From: Cupriavidus sp. BIS7
Lineage (GTDB): Bacteria > Pseudomonadota > Gammaproteobacteria > Burkholderiales > Burkholderiaceae
Reading direction: 5' to 3'
Length of the DNA: 64,000 nucleotides
NCBI RefSeq assembly: GCF_000292345.1
Contig: NZ_ALOU01000007.1
Coordinates: 62,001-126,000 of the forward strand
Shown here: one piece after another, positions 61,516 to 64,000 of the stretch
Layout of the letters: each line of letters starts with the position of its first letter
How positions within the stretch are numbered: the first letter of the stretch is position 1
Position numbers and translations under genes: made by a program
The notes under the pieces: generated by a model
Told to the model about the DNA's origin: nothing
The model's input: only the letters and a program-made list of their open reading frames with translations
Databases searched by the model: none

Positions 61516-63993
61516 TCAGTGCCCATCCTGTCCATCGGTAGCGGGCCGCAGTACCAGTGTGTCGAAGCTGTCGCCGCCCGGATTGCGCCGATGGGCACCA
61601 ATCGTAATGAACTGTACTGCCGCCCATTTCTCGGTCCAGTCGCGGTAGTGGGTCGAAAGTGGATTGCCCGATTGTCCGGTCGACGTCATGAAGCGCGACT
61701 CCGACAGATCGGCCAGATCGTAGATCGCACGCACGCTGGCCGCGTGAGTGCTTTCGAATGGCGCATGTTCATCGCGAAGGTTGTGGCGGCCCACATCGAT
61801 CGTATAGGTGTCGCCGCCGGTCGGCACGCGCACGTTGAACAGGCTGGCCAGGTACGGCACCTTGCCGAATGGCTTGTGCTCGGCGCGCGCGGTGTGGGCC
61901 TTGCCCCAGCGCCACTTGCCCGGGTCGTCGCCATAGCGCCGGTCCAGGTCGGCGATGGCACGTTGCCAGGCCAGCCCAATTGTGTCCGCGCAGCTCTCAT
62001 GCGCCGTCGTACGGGAGTTGTCGCACCAGAACGCACCCATGCCCTTCGGATCGCGCATGGCATTGAGCATCGGCAACTGGACGTTGCGCTGTTCCCAGAG
62101 CCGGTTGAACTGGGCTTCGCCAACCTTGTCCTCAAACAGCAGGCGCGACAATTCGCGCAGCCAGGCGGTCACAACCAGCGGCTCGGCACGATCCGCTGCC
62201 ATGGTGCCGTCCCACTTGCGCAGCGCGTCAAGCAACGCGCGTTCGCGCGGCGGGCGCGTGGCGTCGCTGGCCACGGGCGCGGCAAGCAGCAGCGGCAGCG
62301 CGTCGCGCACCGCCAGCGAGACTACGTCCTTCTGGATCGCGGCAAACGTGTCCGGCGTATGGTGCGGTTCGGCCTCCAGCAGCGTGCGGATACGCTGGTA
62401 TCGATACGGCACCGTCCATTCGCTCGTGATGAAGTACGGATAATCGTCCGGCACGATCTTCTGGTTGGCCGTGGCGATCATGCCCTCTGGCGGATTGAAT
62501 CGCTGCGGCAGCTTTTCGAACGGCACGAAACCCTGCCAGTCGTAGCGCGCATCCCAGCCCGGCGCCGGGGCCAGGCCCATGAGGTCGTTGTCGGCGCGGC
62601 GCAGCGGAACGCGCCCCGGCGCGATATAGCCGATATTGCCATCGACGTCCGCATAGACGATGTTCTGCTGCGGCGCGTGGAAATCCCGCAGGGCCGCCAG
62701 AAAAGACTTCCAGTCGGATGCCTGGCTCATCTTCAGGCCGGCCTGGAACGTGCGGTCATCGGCCCGCAGCGCGGTCCACTGGAACGCCACTACAAACTGG
62801 GCGCCAAGCGGCTTTGCCGCAGCGCTGATCGGCTCCGCCACATCGGACATGACCGGACCATGGCGCGTACTGCGCACGGTCAGCGTGACATCGGGCTCGC
62901 CCTTGACGTGGATGGTCTCGGTGCGCGTCGCGAACTCCGCCCAGCCATCCGGCGTCTGGTAGCGGCCTGGATTGGCGGGGTCGATCCGTTCGATATAGAG
63001 ATCCTGGACATCCGGCGCGGTATTGGTGAATCCCCATGCAATGCGCTTGTTGTGCCCCAGCACCACCAGTGGCTCGCCGGGCAGCGTGGCTCCGGTCAGC
63101 TCCAGGCCCGGCGCCTGCAGATGCGCGAAATACCAGAGCGCAGGCGCCTGCAGCCCCAGGTGCGGGTCGTTGGCCAGCAGCGGCTTGCCACTGCGCGTGT
63201 GAGCCCCGGAGACAACCCAGTTGTTCGATCCCATCCCTTCGACGTAACCGGACGGCGCCTGCTGCACCACGCGCGCCATGGCGGTGGCCACCGGGGCGAG
63301 CTGGCGATAGAAGCTTGCATAGTCCATCGTCCGCAGCGGCTTGTCGCCCGGATACGGCGCCAGGATTTCGGCGATACGCGCCGTGGGCAGTTGCTGCGCC
63401 AGCCCCATGCGCAGCACTTCCTGCGTCCAGTTGCCGCCCAGGTCCCACGCCATCATGGTCTGCCAGCCCAGCGTGTCGGCCGGCTCCCAGTGCTCGGGCC
63501 GGGTACCGAGAATCAGGAATTCGGGCGGCAGGGCCGACTTGCGCGTATCGATGAATGCATTGACGCCATCGGCATAGGCCTGCAGCACGGCGCGGGGCTC
63601 GGGTGGCATCTGCGCAAGGATCGCCTCGGCATTGCGCCGCACGCCCAGCGTGCGCAGGAAGCGGTCGGTATCCAGCGCACTGGGGCCCAGGATCTCGGCC
63701 AGCCGGCCTGCCACGATGCGCTTGCTCATCTGCATCTGCCAGAGCCGGTCCTGCGCATGCACGTAGCCAAGCGCGTAATAGGCATCGAGCGCGTTGGCCG
63801 CCTGTATATGCGGTACGGCATTGCGGTCGCGCACCACGATGACACGGTCCCGCAGGCCCGTCAGGCGCAGGGTACCGGCCACATCCGGCTGGGACGCCTG
63901 CCGGTACCAGATATAGCCGCCAATCGACGCGGCTACTGCCAGCAGCACGATGCCCAACAAACCCAAGCCCAGCCGTTTCAACCAGCGCATCAA
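61516..63993 (-). CDS. Penicillin acylase-family amidase
   Basis: An 825-aa Ntn-hydrolase precursor. A signal anchor (MMRWLKRLGLGLLGIVLLAVAASIGGYIWY) is followed by an alpha region with AYYALGYVHAQDRLWQMQMSKRIVAGRLAEILG, a linker, then the autocatalytic junction GMGSNNWVV with nucleophile Ser256 and the NDPHL block. Self-cleavage gives alpha and beta chains in the periplasm. Family members act on acyl-homoserine lactones, cephalosporins or penicillins; substrate here unknown, AHL quenching is plausible. Tandem ATG at the start. Confidence 0.9.
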   Translation of the reverse strand: MMRWLKRLGLGLLGIVLLAVAASIGGYIWYRQASQPDVAGTLRLTGLRDRVIVVRDRNAVPHIQAANALDAYYALGYVHAQDRLWQMQMSKRIVAGRLAEILGPSALDTDRFLRTLGVRRNAEAILAQMPPEPRAVLQAYADGVNAFIDTRKSALPPEFLILGTRPEHWEPADTLGWQTMMAWDLGGNWTQEVLRMGLAQQLPTARIAEILAPYPGDKPLRTMDYASFYRQLAPVATAMARVVQQAPSGYVEGMGSNNWVVSGAHTRSGKPLLANDPHLGLQAPALWYFAHLQAPGLELTGATLPGEPLVVLGHNKRIAWGFTNTAPDVQDLYIERIDPANPGRYQTPDGWAEFATRTETIHVKGEPDVTLTVRSTRHGPVMSDVAEPISAAAKPLGAQFVVAFQWTALRADDRTFQAGLKMSQASDWKSFLAALRDFHAPQQNIVYADVDGNIGYIAPGRVPLRRADNDLMGLAPAPGWDARYDWQGFVPFEKLPQRFNPPEGMIATANQKIVPDDYPYFITSEWTVPYRYQRIRTLLEAEPHHTPDTFAAIQKDVVSLAVRDALPLLLAAPVASDATRPPRERALLDALRKWDGTMAADRAEPLVVTAWLRELSRLLFEDKVGEAQFNRLWEQRNVQLPMLNAMRDPKGMGAFWCDNSRTTAHESCADTIGLAWQRAIADLDRRYGDDPGKWRWGKAHTARAEHKPFGKVPYLASLFNVRVPTGGDTYTIDVGRHNLRDEHAPFESTHAASVRAIYDLADLSESRFMTSTGQSGNPLSTHYRDWTEKWAAVQFITIGAHRRNPGGDSFDTLVLRPATDGQDGH

Positions 63994-64000
63994 CTTTCCC

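Overview
The window is a high-GC (about 65%) chromosomal segment of a beta-proteobacterium, most likely Cupriavidus or a close Burkholderiaceae relative. Reasons: Bug/TctC-type periplasmic binding protein, several OmpC-like porins, a prpR-prpBC-acnD-prpF methylcitrate cluster under a sigma-54 promoter, many LysR/MarR/AraC regulators, and an FtsK with a long acidic linker. No rRNA, tRNA, CRISPR array or complete insertion sequence was seen.

Layout. 1-4.9 kb: end of DNA polymerase II, a Nudix/metallo-beta-lactamase fusion, two small envelope proteins and a cyclase-family hydrolase. 5.0-7.1 kb: a lower-GC cassette of four minus-strand genes, each overlapping the next by 4 bp: a small ORF, a PAAR protein, a SleB-like hydrolase and an exported protein. 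It looks like a type VI secretion (T6SS) spike-effector-immunity module. 7.3-10.9 kb: porin, hipB-hipA with upstream operators, and an unknown 105-aa gene behind two consensus LexA boxes, so probably SOS-induced. 10.9-17.7 kb: sugar-acid type cluster (TPP enzyme divergent from TctC receptor, Ldh2 dehydrogenase, GarL-like aldolase, GarR-like reductase, LysR). 17.8-22.8 kb: small exported protein, GFA enzyme, porin divergent from a TctD/TctE-like two-component pair, MarR. 22.8-26.2 kb: FmdB zinc ribbon, Ku with a MerR-TPR protein, LrgAB-type membrane pair with a strong palindromic site upstream. 26.3-32.7 kb: LysR, AraC divergent from an AhpD-like protein, a two-gene outer-membrane operon divergent from MarR, and a DUF1120-like protein. 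32.7-37.9 kb: FAD dehydrogenase plus triheme cytochrome c, an osmolyte ABC receptor-permease fusion, a cupin. 37.9-44.4 kb: FtsK, DUF4136 lipoprotein, DoxX, LysR divergent from azoreductase. 44.5-45.8 kb: egtB.

45.8-49.1 kb: a second AT-richer island with a large peptidoglycan hydrolase (degenerate M23 plus GH19) translationally coupled to an exported probable immunity protein; no VgrG or T6SS core gene is in the window. 49.2-57.6 kb: propionate (2-methylcitrate) cluster, with prpR divergent from prpB-prpC-acnD-prpF, a -24/-12 promoter and a 20-bp palindrome between them, and a strong terminator at the end. 57.7-64 kb: inverted copies of a GC-rich interspersed repeat, L-asparaginase, thioesterase, DUF1289, MOSC plus glutamine amidotransferase, and a penicillin-acylase-family protein.

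The most unusual content is the two candidate antibacterial effector/immunity modules in low-GC pockets and the doubly LexA-boxed gene of unknown function after hipBA. Functions are read from sequence motifs and family knowledge; no database search was run.
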